A stretch of 64,000 bases of DNA from Exiguobacterium sp. BMC-KP (GCF_001275385.1 NZ_LGIW01000015.1:868001-932000); one strand, 5' to 3'. Positions 50,342 to 58,845 are shown, numbered from the stretch's first letter. A program made the numbers and translations. The notes: a model not told the origin generated them from the sequence alone.

Positions 50342-51325
50342 TTAAAGATATTCTTTTTCAATTTTCCGTGTGCTCCGGACCGTATCGATCGGACGGACCA
50401 TTTGTTCGATCTGTGCTCGTTGCGGCTCGAGGAATGGTGGTAACGACAATTTCTCCCCGACCGTTTCGTAAGGTTCGTCCCCCATGAAACCCGGACCATC
50501 CGTTGCCCACTCGAACAAGACACCACGTGCGACACGGGCATAGAGTGATTCGAAGAAGAACCGATCGACGTAGCCCGATGTGTTGAAGCGCAACTGTTGC
50601 ATCCGTTCGATCCATTCCTGTAAGGCAGCCGTATCTTCGACGCGGAAGGCGACATGGTGGACCGTTCCAAAACCTTGACGTCCACTCGGCAGGACGACGT
50701 TATGCTCGACGATGACTTGGGCACCGTTTCCGCCTTCACCCATCTCGAACAAGTGCAGTGAACCAGCTTGATCGACTTCGCGCATTAACATCGCTTGTTC
50801 GAGTACGGCTTTTAAATTATCGAATTCCGCAATTCGGATGTGAATCGGACCGAGTCCTGTGATCGCAAACTCGAGTGGCACCGGACCGTTTTGCCACGGT
50901 GTGCCAGACGCGACACCTTGATTGTGCTCGTCAGAAATCAACATATATTGTTGCTCATCGAAATCGACGAACGAGAGCGTCTGTTTACCGAACTGTTCTT
51001 TGATGCCACGGTGCTTGACGTCGTATTTGTCAAACCGTTTGATCCAGTACTCGAGTGCGGCATCCGTCGGGACACGGAACGCTGTCTTGAAGATTTCATT
51101 CGTCCCGTGTGATCCTTTTTGAATACCAGGAAAATCAAAGAACGTCATATCCGTGCCGGCAGATCCTTTATCATCAGCGAAGAATAAGTGATACGTCTGA
51201 ATATCATCCTGATTGACGGTTTTTTTGACCAATCGCATCCCTAGGACATTGGTAAAGAAGTCATAGTTTTTCTCAGCACTGCTCGTAATCGCTGTAACGT
51301 GGTGGATACCTTTTAGTTCATTCAT
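50342..51325 (-). CDS. mhqO: VOC-family ring-cleaving dioxygenase (MhqO type)
   Basis: 327 residues with two vicinal-oxygen-chelate halves: GIHHVTAITSSAEKNYDFFTNVLGMRLVKKTVNQDD and, in the second, GFGTVHHVAFRVEDTAALQEW, with a metal-binding glutamate expected in RVARGVLFEWATDGPGF. Closest in style to B. subtilis MhqO/MhqE, which oppose hydroquinone and catechol stress. A promoter with a perfect MhqR box lies in the 58-base gap before it. Confidence 0.88.
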   Translation of the reverse strand: MNELKGIHHVTAITSSAEKNYDFFTNVLGMRLVKKTVNQDDIQTYHLFFADDKGSAGTDMTFFDFPGIQKGSHGTNEIFKTAFRVPTDAALEYWIKRFDKYDVKHRGIKEQFGKQTLSFVDFDEQQYMLISDEHNQGVASGTPWQNGPVPLEFAITGLGPIHIRIAEFDNLKAVLEQAMLMREVDQAGSLHLFEMGEGGNGAQVIVEHNVVLPSGRQGFGTVHHVAFRVEDTAALQEWIERMQQLRFNTSGYVDRFFFESLYARVARGVLFEWATDGPGFMGDEPYETVGEKLSLPPFLEPQRAQIEQMVRPIDTVRSTRKIEKEYL

Positions 51326-51348
51326 GAAAAATCGCTCCTCTAATCGTT

Positions 51349-51377
51349 ATTATCTCGAATTCGAGATATCAGTTTAA
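51349..51377 (-). promoter_or_regulatory. Promoter and perfect MhqR box of the dioxygenase unit
   Basis: TATCTCGAATTCGAGATA (51351-51368), an 18-bp perfect palindrome identical to the known MhqR consensus core. On the minus strand it fills the spacer of TTAAAC (51372-51377)-17 bp-GATAAT (51349-51354). Confidence 0.85.
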
Positions 51378-51383
51378 AAAAAT

Positions 51384-51818
51384 TTATTTACCCTTTGCTT
51401 GATAGCCGATCGTTTTTGCTGTCTCGATGAAAGCTTCGAGATTTGACGGGTCTATCCCTCGAAATACTTGATTGATCGCTTGCTCGTGCTCCGGAAAAAT
51501 CGTTTCCATCAGTTGTTGTCCTTCAGAGGTCAGTTCCGCAAATGTCACGCGCCGATCCTCTGGACAGGCTTTACGGAAAACGTAGTTCTTTTTTTCGAGC
51601 TTATCGATCACATACGTGATACTACTACTCGTAATCAAGACTTTTTTCCCAATCAGTTGGATCGGTTGCCTTCCCCTATGATACAGCAACTCAAGAACTG
51701 AAAAATCGGTCGGATTCAGTCCCCACTGCGCAACGTCCTTCTTGATGACTTCATGTAGCGCGTCAACTGCCCGCACCATGACTGTCAATGCTTTCAAATT
51801 CGGATTCGGTCGTGTCAT
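51384..51818 (-). CDS. mhqR: MarR-family repressor, MhqR type
   Basis: 144 residues from ATG 51818 (AGAGGTG 6 bases upstream). MarR fold with WGLNPTDFSVLELLYHRGRQPIQLIGKKVLITSSSITYVIDKLEKKNYV and the wing ACPEDRRVTFAELT. Its two cognate-looking boxes before itself and before the dioxygenase gene identify it with B. subtilis MhqR, which responds to quinone-type electrophiles. One cysteine (C in RKACPEDRR) lies in the wing region. Confidence 0.88.
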   Translation of the reverse strand: MTRPNPNLKALTVMVRAVDALHEVIKKDVAQWGLNPTDFSVLELLYHRGRQPIQLIGKKVLITSSSITYVIDKLEKKNYVFRKACPEDRRVTFAELTSEGQQLMETIFPEHEQAINQVFRGIDPSNLEAFIETAKTIGYQAKGK

Positions 51819-51850
51819 TTCGTTCACCTCTTTTGTATCTTCAATTCATA

Positions 51851-51897
51851 TATCTTTAATTCGAGATAAATATAACACCTCTGTTTTTATTCGTCAA
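51851..51897 (-). promoter_or_regulatory. Promoter and MhqR box of mhqR
   Basis: On the minus strand TTGACG (51892-51897), 17 bp, TATATT (51869-51874), followed at +1 by TATCTCGAATTAAAGATA (51851-51868), an MhqR box with two mismatches in one arm. Confidence 0.8.
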
Positions 51898-51955
51898 CCG
51901 TTTTGATTTTTTAAAATTTCTAGTATGACTTTTCGAAAGTTCGAGGTGTTCATCC

Positions 51956-52576
51956 TCATTTATACAGCTCGTATCCTTCACCTAACATATACTGATCCGT
52001 CTCAGATTGAATATACGCCGTATCGTCGGGCAATCCGATCGCACTTTCCATTTGAGGAAGGTAGTCCTGAAAACGAGCTGCCCTTCTTTCTTGATTTAAA
52101 TGCGGACAGAGACAGCCACTGAGCCAGCTTTGTCCTGTATCAAGACAGTAATCGTTACCACTTTCTATCGTGCGAATCCCGTATTCCATCGGATAAATTG
52201 CCCCAGCACTAACACCGACGTACCACGTTCCACGCTCGACCGCTTGCTTGAGAAGTACACCCATTCCAGTGTCCTCAAGAGTCTTAGCGAGTAACGGATA
52301 ATGACCACCTCCGACATAGATGATGTCGGCGTGCTGTAAGAGTTGTCGTTGTGTATCGATCGTTTGGTTATCGTCAAACAATGTGACGATTGAGACGGTC
52401 GCGCCAAGTGCTTCATATGTAGCGCGAAATTGTTCTTGATACAATCGCTCGTCCCGACTTGCCGTCGGCAGGAAAACGATATGTGGCGCATGTTTCGTCA
52501 GTTGAACAACATGACGATTGATGACTTGATGGGACGGCGCAATTAGTTGTCCGCCGCCGATTAGCATAAGGTTCAT
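51956..52576 (-). CDS. Peptidase S51 (peptidase E)-like protein
   Basis: 206 residues: GGGQL start, IIYVGGGHYPLL, nucleophile elbow GVSAGA, and a late histidine region CPHLNQ. Cytoplasmic serine peptidases of this family cut Asp-X dipeptides or cyanophycin-like products; the exact substrate is unknown. AAAGGAG upstream; last of the minus-strand run Lrp regulator-broken phosphotransferase-peptidase. Confidence 0.85.
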   Translation of the reverse strand: MNLMLIGGGQLIAPSHQVINRHVVQLTKHAPHIVFLPTASRDERLYQEQFRATYEALGATVSIVTLFDDNQTIDTQRQLLQHADIIYVGGGHYPLLAKTLEDTGMGVLLKQAVERGTWYVGVSAGAIYPMEYGIRTIESGNDYCLDTGQSWLSGCLCPHLNQERRAARFQDYLPQMESAIGLPDDTAYIQSETDQYMLGEGYELYK

Positions 52577-52599
52577 CTTTTTCTCCTTTGGAACGACTT

Positions 52600-53358
52600 T
52601 TAGAAAAAGGAATACAGACCATGTTCGTAATAATCAAATTCAGGTGTAGTCAGTCGATTGAAGCGATAGCCTTGATAGAAGGCATCCAACGCTTCTGGAT
52701 CATCGATAATTGGACTGATCGCAAGAGCGATATCATACCGTCGATCGCCTGGTTTCATCGCTCCGACATCGATGAATGACATCGTACCGTCTGCTGCGAC
52801 CAATAGGTTGTCCGTCGTACAGTCGCCATGAATCCAACTAGCAGCAATCGGATTCGGACAGGAAGACTTTAATCGTTTCAGTAAATCCATCGTTCCGGAC
52901 GTCCAACCCGATGCGACATAACGTTCTGCCGTCATGAGCCGATCCGTTAACCAAATATCCGACATTCCTACTGTCGCTCGCAGATGAAAATTGAAGAGAT
53001 AGGTTCCGAACGCTTGCCACAGCTGAATCCGTTGTTCGCTTGTCACCTGTTCTAATGCACTCGTCAACGTGATCCCATCCCGCCACCCCATCAAAAGAAG
53101 ACTCTGCTGTTCTGTCTTTAAAAAGCCGACATACTCAGGTAGGAACCCTGCTTCTCGTTGCATCCATTCTTTTAAGATGATCGCTTCTTCTGCGAGCCAT
53201 TCCTGGTATCTTGCTTACGTAGCAGTTTTCAGTAAGTATTTTTCTGTTTTCGTTTCAACTCGGTAGACCGTCGATGTTCCGCCTTGTTCACTGAGTTTTT
53301 CAAAAGACTCGAACGATTCCTTCAGTTGTTCGATGATTAGACGGGTCGCTTCCGTCAT
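52600..53358 (-). pseudogene. APH-family phosphotransferase with an in-frame stop
   Basis: Reading from ATG 53358 (ATGA overlap with the Lrp stop) the frame gives a normal APH N-terminus (STVYRVETKTEKYLLKTAT), then TAA at codon 48 (53215-53217), and goes on in frame with ARYQEWLAEEAIILKEW to the catalytic SWIHGDCTTDNLL and metal site FIDVGAM, ending at 52600. One base change would restore a 252-residue protein. The 187-residue remainder from ATG 53163 lacks the nucleotide-binding lysine region and should be inactive. Confidence 0.8.
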
Positions 53359-53780
53359 ATCGTATACCCCGTAAATGGCACTGGCGTCGACAATCGAATC
53401 CAGGTCGATGGTTTTCCGTAAACAGACGCGTCATCGAGAAAACGTTCTAGTGTTGCAACAGACGCCGTTTGCAACTTGACCATGAAGTTATAGCTACCGG
53501 TCAGGCGGTGGCACTCGACGACTTCTGGATGTCCTTTACAAAATTCAATCAAACCCGCACAACGTGTCTCTTCGAACATGACGATCGCGAGTAACCCTTG
53601 CGCGAGTGCTTCTGGATTAATGACAGCGCGAAATCCTTCAATGATCCCTGCGTCCTCCATTTTTCGGACCCGTTCGATGACGGCAGGTGCCGATAATCCG
53701 ATTTGTCGTCCGAGTTCCGACCATGGGATCCGGGCATCGTCCTGCAATATCCGAACGATTTGTTGATCAATCTGGTCCAT
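53355..53780 (-). CDS. Lrp/AsnC-family regulator
   Basis: 141 residues: winged helix (2-60, DQIDQQIVRILQDDARIPWSELGRQIGLSAPAVIERVRKME), then a RAM/effector domain (GYSNF-like LTGSYNFMVKLQT). Lrp-type octamers respond to amino acids. GGAGG upstream. The phosphotransferase pseudogene begins in its stop codon, so the two were once translationally coupled. Confidence 0.92.
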   Translation of the reverse strand: MDQIDQQIVRILQDDARIPWSELGRQIGLSAPAVIERVRKMEDAGIIEGFRAVINPEALAQGLLAIVMFEETRCAGLIEFCKGHPEVVECHRLTGSYNFMVKLQTASVATLERFLDDASVYGKPSTWIRLSTPVPFTGYTI

Positions 53781-53916
53781 TTTCCATCCTCCTTCTGATT
53801 CAAAACCACTTTCTTCAAATTAACATGGAATCAAAGGAAAATATAGCCTTTTACTTTATTCTGCTTCTATGTTCATCGAGTAGTATTTCTTATACTACTA
53901 ACAGGAGGTGATACTT

Positions 53917-54075
53917 ATGGAACCAACCTGTGTCCGGTGTGAAGAAACGATTGAAACGACGATTTATCAGTGCTCGCACGCTTGTACATTTTGCGAACCG
54001 TGTACAAAAACACTCGATCATATTTGCCAAAACTGCGGCGAGATGCTCGAACCTAAACTAGAAATCACGAAGTGA
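53917..54075 (+). CDS. DUF1272-type zinc-ribbon protein
   Basis: 52 residues from ATG 53917 (CAGGAGGTG 7 bases upstream). Cysteine pattern CVRCEETIE..YQCSHACTFCEPCTKTLDHICQNCGEML fits DUF1272, with four CxxC-like pairs for about two zinc ions. Function unknown. Divergent from the Lrp gene. Confidence 0.85.
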   Translation: MEPTCVRCEETIETTIYQCSHACTFCEPCTKTLDHICQNCGEMLEPKLEITK

Positions 54076-54154
54076 ACAGCCTGATGGATTTTCAAATGAA
54101 TCAGTAAGATTACATATTGTTTTTGTTGGTCTCGAATTCACTTGCTACCTGAAA

Positions 54155-54198
54155 ATGAAAAGGAGATGTGCTGAAATCAGCGCATCTCCTTTTCATGT
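54155..54198 (-). terminator. Terminator
   Basis: 14-bp stem ATGAAAAGGAGATG / CATCTCCTTTTCAT downstream of the SDR gene; it could also end the DUF1272 transcript. Confidence 0.85.
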
Positions 54199-54211
54199 CA
54201 GTCAGATATGA

Positions 54212-55051
54212 TTATGCTTCAAAGTCAGCATTCAGCGTCAACTCTTTCCATGACTCAATACTTTCGCTCATCGTACTCAACTTATACGTAGCAGCTTGAT
54301 AGGCATCTTTTCCAAGCAATAAACGTAGTGGTGGTTCGTCGGATTCAATGATTGTTAAAATGGCCTCAGCAGCCTTTTCAGGATCCCCTGCTTCTTGTCC
54401 GCTCTGAGTTGATACCCCTTGAATCATCTGACCTACCACCGAATCGCGTAATTCTGGAATCTCTGTTTCTGTTTTAACAGATGAACGCCCGCCCCAATCC
54501 GTTCTGAAACTACTTGGTTCGATCAATGACACGTTGATGTTAAACGGCGCTACTTCCTGTGCCAAGCTCTCTGATACACCTTCTACAGCATATTTCGTTG
54601 CATGGTAGTACCCGAGCGTCGGGAAGGAGACTAGTCCACCAATCGAAGAGAAGTTTATGATGTGACCGCCTTGCTGATGTCGCATATGAGGTAACACTTC
54701 ATTTGTAACACTCATCAATCCCCAGAAGTTAATCTCAAACATCTTCCGTGTTTCTTCTTCAACGCTTTCTTCCACAGATCCAAAATAACCAATTCCGGCA
54801 TTGTTGACCAATACGTCAATCCGACCAAACGTATCGATCGTTTGTTTAACTGCTGCTTTTACTTGCGTTTGATTCGTGACATCTAACGTTAACGCAATCG
54901 CTTTTGATTCGTTTCCAGCGACCAAATCTTGAACTTGCTCGACATTACGAGCCGTGACCGCTACTTTATATCCTGCCTTAATCGCTTTTTCGGCAATTTG
55001 GCGTCCGAAGCCTGTCGAACATCCTGTAATGAATAATACTTTTTCTGACAT
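54212..55051 (-). CDS. SDR-family oxidoreductase
   Basis: 279 residues from ATG 55051 (AAGGAG upstream). TGCSTGFG cofactor loop, TARN after strand 2, NNAGIG, FSSIGG, and YHATKYAVEGVSESL. The long C-terminus with FRTDWGGRS is typical of the branch acting on aldehydes, sterols or unknown carbonyls. Its promoter has a 19-bp spacer with a MerR-type palindrome, so it is probably turned on by the neighbouring MerR protein. Confidence 0.9.
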   Translation of the reverse strand: MSEKVLFITGCSTGFGRQIAEKAIKAGYKVAVTARNVEQVQDLVAGNESKAIALTLDVTNQTQVKAAVKQTIDTFGRIDVLVNNAGIGYFGSVEESVEEETRKMFEINFWGLMSVTNEVLPHMRHQQGGHIINFSSIGGLVSFPTLGYYHATKYAVEGVSESLAQEVAPFNINVSLIEPSSFRTDWGGRSSVKTETEIPELRDSVVGQMIQGVSTQSGQEAGDPEKAAEAILTIIESDEPPLRLLLGKDAYQAATYKLSTMSESIESWKELTLNADFEA

Positions 55052-55097
55052 GACCTTCACTCCTTGAATTGTTTGTATGAATCGAATGCCTTTACAG

Positions 55098-55127
55098 CAT
55101 ATTTCTTCAAGTTAAGTTTAAGTCAAG
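55098..55127 (-). promoter_or_regulatory. MerR-type promoter of the SDR gene
   Basis: On the minus strand: -35 TTGACT, 19-bp spacer, -10 TATGCT. The spacer carries GACTTAAACTTAACTTGAAG (55105-55124), a near copy of the palindrome at 55671-55690. A 19-bp spacer is the hallmark of MerR-activated promoters. Confidence 0.78.
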
Positions 55128-55237
55128 GGATAAGTATACAAAGTCTTCACATCTATTCATATCTTCCATAGCAGTGCTTCTACCGACTAACGATTAGATG
55201 TATACATCGCGTCAAGTAACATCGAACAGGATGAAGA

Positions 55238-55621
55238 TCAAATCAAAAATTTCCCGCCATCTCTTTCGTGAATCATCGCATCGTAGATTGCTACTTTACG
55301 GTTAATTTTTTCAAGGTTACTAAACATTTGTGCCATTTTTGCTTCCACGGATTGCTTATGAGCAAATAAAAATGCACGACGCTCCTCTAATGAGACGGAC
55401 TCATCCTGAATCAGTACGACATAAGCTTTTATTTCATCAATCGTCATTCCTGTGTTCCGTAGCGCAATTACCAACTGTAACCACTCGAGTTCCGGTTGTG
55501 TATATTTTCGACGACCACCAGTATCTCGATTTATTTGAGGAAGAAGTCCTTTCTTCTCATAAAATCGGAGCGTTGATGCTGGCAATCCGAACATTTTTTC
55601 CACTTCGTTGATACTATACAT
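55238..55621 (-). CDS. MerR-family regulator (AdhR/NmlR-like)
   Basis: 127 residues: winged helix YSINEVEKMFGLPASTLRFYEKKGLLP..GGRRKYTQPELEWL, then LRNTGMTIDEIKAYV and a dimerisation coil. Closely like B. subtilis AdhR, which controls aldehyde-stress genes, but it contains no cysteine at all; the position I recall as the redox cysteine of AdhR (before LKNTGM) is alanine. It sits between the two promoters it probably controls. Ligand unknown. Confidence 0.88.
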   Translation of the reverse strand: MYSINEVEKMFGLPASTLRFYEKKGLLPQINRDTGGRRKYTQPELEWLQLVIALRNTGMTIDEIKAYVVLIQDESVSLEERRAFLFAHKQSVEAKMAQMFSNLEKINRKVAIYDAMIHERDGGKFLI

Positions 55622-55666
55622 TTTCTTTACCTCCAGCGGTCGATAAGATATACGATAAGCAATTGG

Positions 55667-55703
55667 ATTGACTTAAACTTAAGTTTAAGTGATAGGCTTG
55701 CCG
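55667..55703 (+). promoter_or_regulatory. MerR-type promoter of the aldo/keto reductase gene
   Basis: -35 TTGACT, 19-bp spacer, -10 TAGGCT, with the perfect 20-bp palindrome ACTTAAACTTAAGTTTAAGT at 55671-55690. It lies upstream of both the reductase gene (plus) and the MerR gene (minus). Confidence 0.82.
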
Positions 55704-55788
55704 TGTATTCATAACACTATACACGAACAGACTTCATTCTCAATCGGAATGGCTTCATTCGATCAAAAAAGAAGGTAGGGAAACTTAA

Positions 55789-56769
55789 ATGCATTATACA
55801 AAGTTAGGAAATACGGGTCTTGAAATTTCACGAATCGCACTAGGCGGAATGAGTTATGGAGATCCAACGCGTGGAGTCCATCGCTGGACGTTAGATGAGG
55901 CAGCAAGTCGCCCGTTACTTAAACAAGCACTAGACTTAGGAATCAACTTCATTGATACCGCTAATGCCTATCAAGGTGGGAGTAGTGAAGAAATTATCGG
56001 TAGAGTAGTAAGCGAGTATGCGAACCGAGATGATATCGTTTTAGCTACGAAAGTGTATGGCCAAACACGCGAAGGACAAAATAACCGAGGTCTCTCTCGT
56101 AAAGCTATCTTCTCAGAGGTTGATCATAGCCTTCGCCGTCTAGGAACGGATTATATCGATCTTTACCAAATCCACCGCTGGGATTATGATACACCGATTG
56201 AAGAAACGATGGAGGCACTTCATGATGTAGTCAAGTCTGGAAAAGTACGATATCTCGGTGCTTCTTCTATGTATACATGGCAATTCCAAAAAGCGAATCA
56301 TGTAGCAAAACAACACGGCTGGACACCATTCGTCAGCATGCAAAACCACTTGAATCTACTCTATCGAGAAGAAGAGCGAGAAATGTTACCCTACTGCCAA
56401 GACGAAAAGATTGGTGTGATCCCATGGAGCCCTTTAGCACGGGGTCGATTAACGAGAGACTGGGAAGAAGTAAGTACACGTTCTGAAAATGATGCGTTTG
56501 CTAATCACCTGTATCATGCAACTGAAGCAGCCGACCGTCAAGTCGTCGCTGCTGTTAAACAAATTGCAGAAGAACGTGGCATTTCTCGTGCCCAGATTGC
56601 TTTGGCATGGGTCTTACAAAAACAACCCGTTTCAGCACCGATCATTGGAGCGACTAAAGCACATCACTTAACGGATGCCGTTTCTGCTCTAGACATCGAA
56701 TTATCGATAGCAGAAATTAAACGATTGGAAGAGTGCTATATTCCACATGAAGTCGTAGGATTCTCTTAA
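55789..56769 (+). CDS. Aldo/keto reductase
   Basis: 326 residues with the AKR set: FIDTANAYQGGSSEEIIG (Asp, Tyr), VLATKV (Lys), YIDLYQIHRWD (His), and C-terminal NADPH loop PIIGATKAHHLTDAV. Group resembles YghZ/YakC-like reductases of small aldehydes and ketones. Behind the MerR-type promoter, so likely induced together with the SDR gene. About 80 bases of leader. Confidence 0.92.
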   Translation: MHYTKLGNTGLEISRIALGGMSYGDPTRGVHRWTLDEAASRPLLKQALDLGINFIDTANAYQGGSSEEIIGRVVSEYANRDDIVLATKVYGQTREGQNNRGLSRKAIFSEVDHSLRRLGTDYIDLYQIHRWDYDTPIEETMEALHDVVKSGKVRYLGASSMYTWQFQKANHVAKQHGWTPFVSMQNHLNLLYREEEREMLPYCQDEKIGVIPWSPLARGRLTRDWEEVSTRSENDAFANHLYHATEAADRQVVAAVKQIAEERGISRAQIALAWVLQKQPVSAPIIGATKAHHLTDAVSALDIELSIAEIKRLEECYIPHEVVGFS

Positions 56770-56823
56770 TACGCAAGAGATGACGACTATTATATACTTT
56801 TGAAAAATTATGACCAAAGATTA

Positions 56824-56854
56824 AAAAGACGGGTGCCGCAGCATCCGTCTTTTG
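56824..56854. terminator. Bidirectional terminator
   Basis: AAAAGACGG / CCGTCTTTT stem with inner TGC / GCA pairs, between convergent genes. Confidence 0.85.
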
Positions 56855-56859
56855 TCTGT

Positions 56860-57324
56860 TCAGATCGTCTCTTGCGACTGTCGTTCGGCTAATCGTCCTT
56901 TCGCTTGTTCTTGGTGCGGTTTGATCGCCGACTCCCCAAGTGCTTTTGCAAGACCCCGGGTCGGAAGATTGACATACATCGACTCATAATTGCTGACTTC
57001 GAACGTCTCGTGAAAGATCCCGACCGCTTCAGATGTTCGTGCCTTCTGATTGAATCGTTTCCACGCTGTTAAATGACGGGAACCATGGGCATATGCCATC
57101 AGCTCTTCTGTTGAACGCCAGTACTGGATCAACGTTACGGAACGCCAACCGACAAGTGACTCATGCGAAATCAGTCCGACATCGTTCTCATAACACTCTT
57201 GCAGCATCGGTCCCATCGCTTGGACCGTCGCTAACCATTGCCGGACGGAGCGTAGGCGATTGATTCGTAGCCCGATAATGAACACGACGACGTCTTTATT
57301 CGGAGTCGCAATGATCCGTTTCAT
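56860..57324 (-). CDS. DUF4188-family protein
   Basis: 154 residues from ATG 57324 (GGAGGAA upstream; one base after the PadR stop). VVFIIGLRINRLRSVRQWL, LLQ-type middle and SLVGWRSVTLIQYWRSTEELMAYAHGSRHLTAWKRF fit DUF4188, a ferredoxin-like fold related to heme- or aldoxime-type monooxygenases. Likely the target of the coupled PadR repressor. Confidence 0.85.
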   Translation of the reverse strand: MKRIIATPNKDVVVFIIGLRINRLRSVRQWLATVQAMGPMLQECYENDVGLISHESLVGWRSVTLIQYWRSTEELMAYAHGSRHLTAWKRFNQKARTSEAVGIFHETFEVSNYESMYVNLPTRGLAKALGESAIKPHQEQAKGRLAERQSQETI

Positions 57325-57325
57325 G

Positions 57326-57862
57326 TCAATTTCCTCCTTCAAGGGTTTCGAGGGAAGCGTCACACCAGTCGAGTAACGCACGTGTCTTTCGAATGCCATA
57401 ATCAAGCGTCAATAACCAATAAACGGCGTCGTTTGATTCGGGGTAGGAACGAATCATCGTCTCGATTGCCTGATACGTCTCGAGCCGTTCTTCGAGCAAG
57501 CGCGCATGCTCCTGAATCTTCTGTAGCGTGACATCTTTTGAAGCATGCCTTGCAAAATAAAGCTTCAACAATAAGTCGTTTCGTTGCACCGGCAATTCAA
57601 CGGACGGTTCAGCTACCCATCGTTCGAGTTCCATATGTCCGTTTTCCGTCAAGGCGAATTGTTTTCGCTCCCCATCCGTGACCTCTTCCACGATCAATCC
57701 TTCCGCTTCTAACCGTTTCAGTGTCGGGTAGACTTGTCCGAAACTGATTTTCCAAAAGTGATTCAAGCTCGTGTCGATCGTATGCTTCATCTCATAACCG
57801 GACGTACAACCGCTCGCCAAGAGTCCGAGAATCGCGTAACGGGTCATGTTTTCTTTTGGCAT
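57326..57862 (-). CDS. PadR-family regulator
   Basis: 178 residues: PadR winged helix (RYAILGLLASGCTSGYEMKHTIDTSLNHFWKISFGQVYPTLKRLEAEGLI) and a C-terminal Vir_act_alpha_C helical domain. Autoregulation is likely through the 33-bp palindrome just before it. AGGAGGG upstream. Confidence 0.9.
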   Translation of the reverse strand: MPKENMTRYAILGLLASGCTSGYEMKHTIDTSLNHFWKISFGQVYPTLKRLEAEGLIVEEVTDGERKQFALTENGHMELERWVAEPSVELPVQRNDLLLKLYFARHASKDVTLQKIQEHARLLEERLETYQAIETMIRSYPESNDAVYWLLTLDYGIRKTRALLDWCDASLETLEGGN

Positions 57863-57871
57863 CGGTCCCTC

Positions 57872-57904
57872 CTATATCTAAAAGATAGTATCTTTTAGAT
57901 ATAG
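57872..57904. promoter_or_regulatory. PadR operator, 33-bp palindrome
   Basis: TATATCTAAAAGATA-g-TATCTTTTAGATATA with one further pair on each side: 16-1-16, perfect. Each arm itself contains an ATCT..AGAT repeat. It ends just before the ribosome binding site of the PadR gene. Confidence 0.85.
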
Positions 57905-58009
57905 TTCCCGTTCATGCAAAAGACAAACTGGAAATTTATTGGTCGAAGAAGGATTTTGCTTTTTTGATCCGAATTCATATTCATATACTTAATTAAAAGG
58001 AGTTCTCAC

Positions 58010-58282
58010 ATGACATACGCTAAAGCCTCTATCTTCTTCAGTCTGCTCGGTCTATTCATCGCTTATATGATTTTCCCACCGCTCAACTGGTCGTTCGGAT
58101 CAAACTCGATGATCACGATTCCAATCGGACTGGCTATCTATCTTATCGGGATCGGACTCGGGATCGTCGCTTTCAGACGACGGGAGCCCGGGATCCTTAA
58201 ATATATCAGTCTCACCTGTGCCGTTCCGCTTGGCGTACTGCTACTGGTTTTCCTAGGTTTCATCTTTAGCGGGCAGATTTAA
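58010..58282 (+). CDS. Three-TM hypothetical membrane protein
   Basis: 90 residues, hydrophobic segments about 5-25, 35-54 and 65-87. AAAGGAG upstream. No family recognised. Its end overlaps the convergent phosphatase gene by 4 bases. Confidence 0.7.
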   Translation: MTYAKASIFFSLLGLFIAYMIFPPLNWSFGSNSMITIPIGLAIYLIGIGLGIVAFRRREPGILKYISLTCAVPLGVLLLVFLGFIFSGQI

Positions 58283-58845
58283 TCGTCTGCTGAAAGTTGT
58301 TCATGAGACGCTTTCCCGACGGCATCGAATGTCAACTGGTGAATCGCTGGGCTTGTCATCGCGTCAAGCCATTCGTTCGCTGCTCGCCTAGTATATCTTC
58401 CAAGAACTAACGACAGTACGAGACCATGCGTCGCGACAACTACTTGCTGATTCGGATGCGTGTCACGGAGCTTTTTAATGGCTACTACAGCACGACCAAG
58501 TGCCATGCGATTCGACTCTCCACCAACTTCAGAGTAATCGACGTCTAGAAATGACTGACTCAATACTTCCTCGAGTCGCTCAGACGTTAATCGTTCATCA
58601 AGTGGTTGAAACAGTCGTTCTTGAAACGGAACCGTCATGATCTGCATGTTTCGTTGATTCGCAAGCGGTCGGACAGAATCACTCGCCCGTCGCATCGGAC
58701 TCGAGTAAATGGCGTCAATCGGTATCGCTTCAAAGAACGCTACTAGTTCCTGCGCTTGCAGTTGACCTGCATCGGTTAAGCCTCGTTCACGATCACTCCC
58801 CGTTTTGACCGATTCACAATGTCGGACGAAGTAAATCGTTATCAT
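58279..58845 (-). CDS. Histidine phosphatase (phosphoglycerate mutase-like)
   Basis: 188 residues from ATG 58845, ATGA overlap with the upstream gene. FVRHCES (RHG-type, with Cys in place of Gly), ERGLTDAGQLQA, IYSSPMRRA, and ATHGLVLSL. Catalytic His residues and arginines present. Substrate unknown; coupled to an S51 peptidase. Confidence 0.88.
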   Translation of the reverse strand: MITIYFVRHCESVKTGSDRERGLTDAGQLQAQELVAFFEAIPIDAIYSSPMRRASDSVRPLANQRNMQIMTVPFQERLFQPLDERLTSERLEEVLSQSFLDVDYSEVGGESNRMALGRAVVAIKKLRDTHPNQQVVVATHGLVLSLVLGRYTRRAANEWLDAMTSPAIHQLTFDAVGKASHEQLSADD

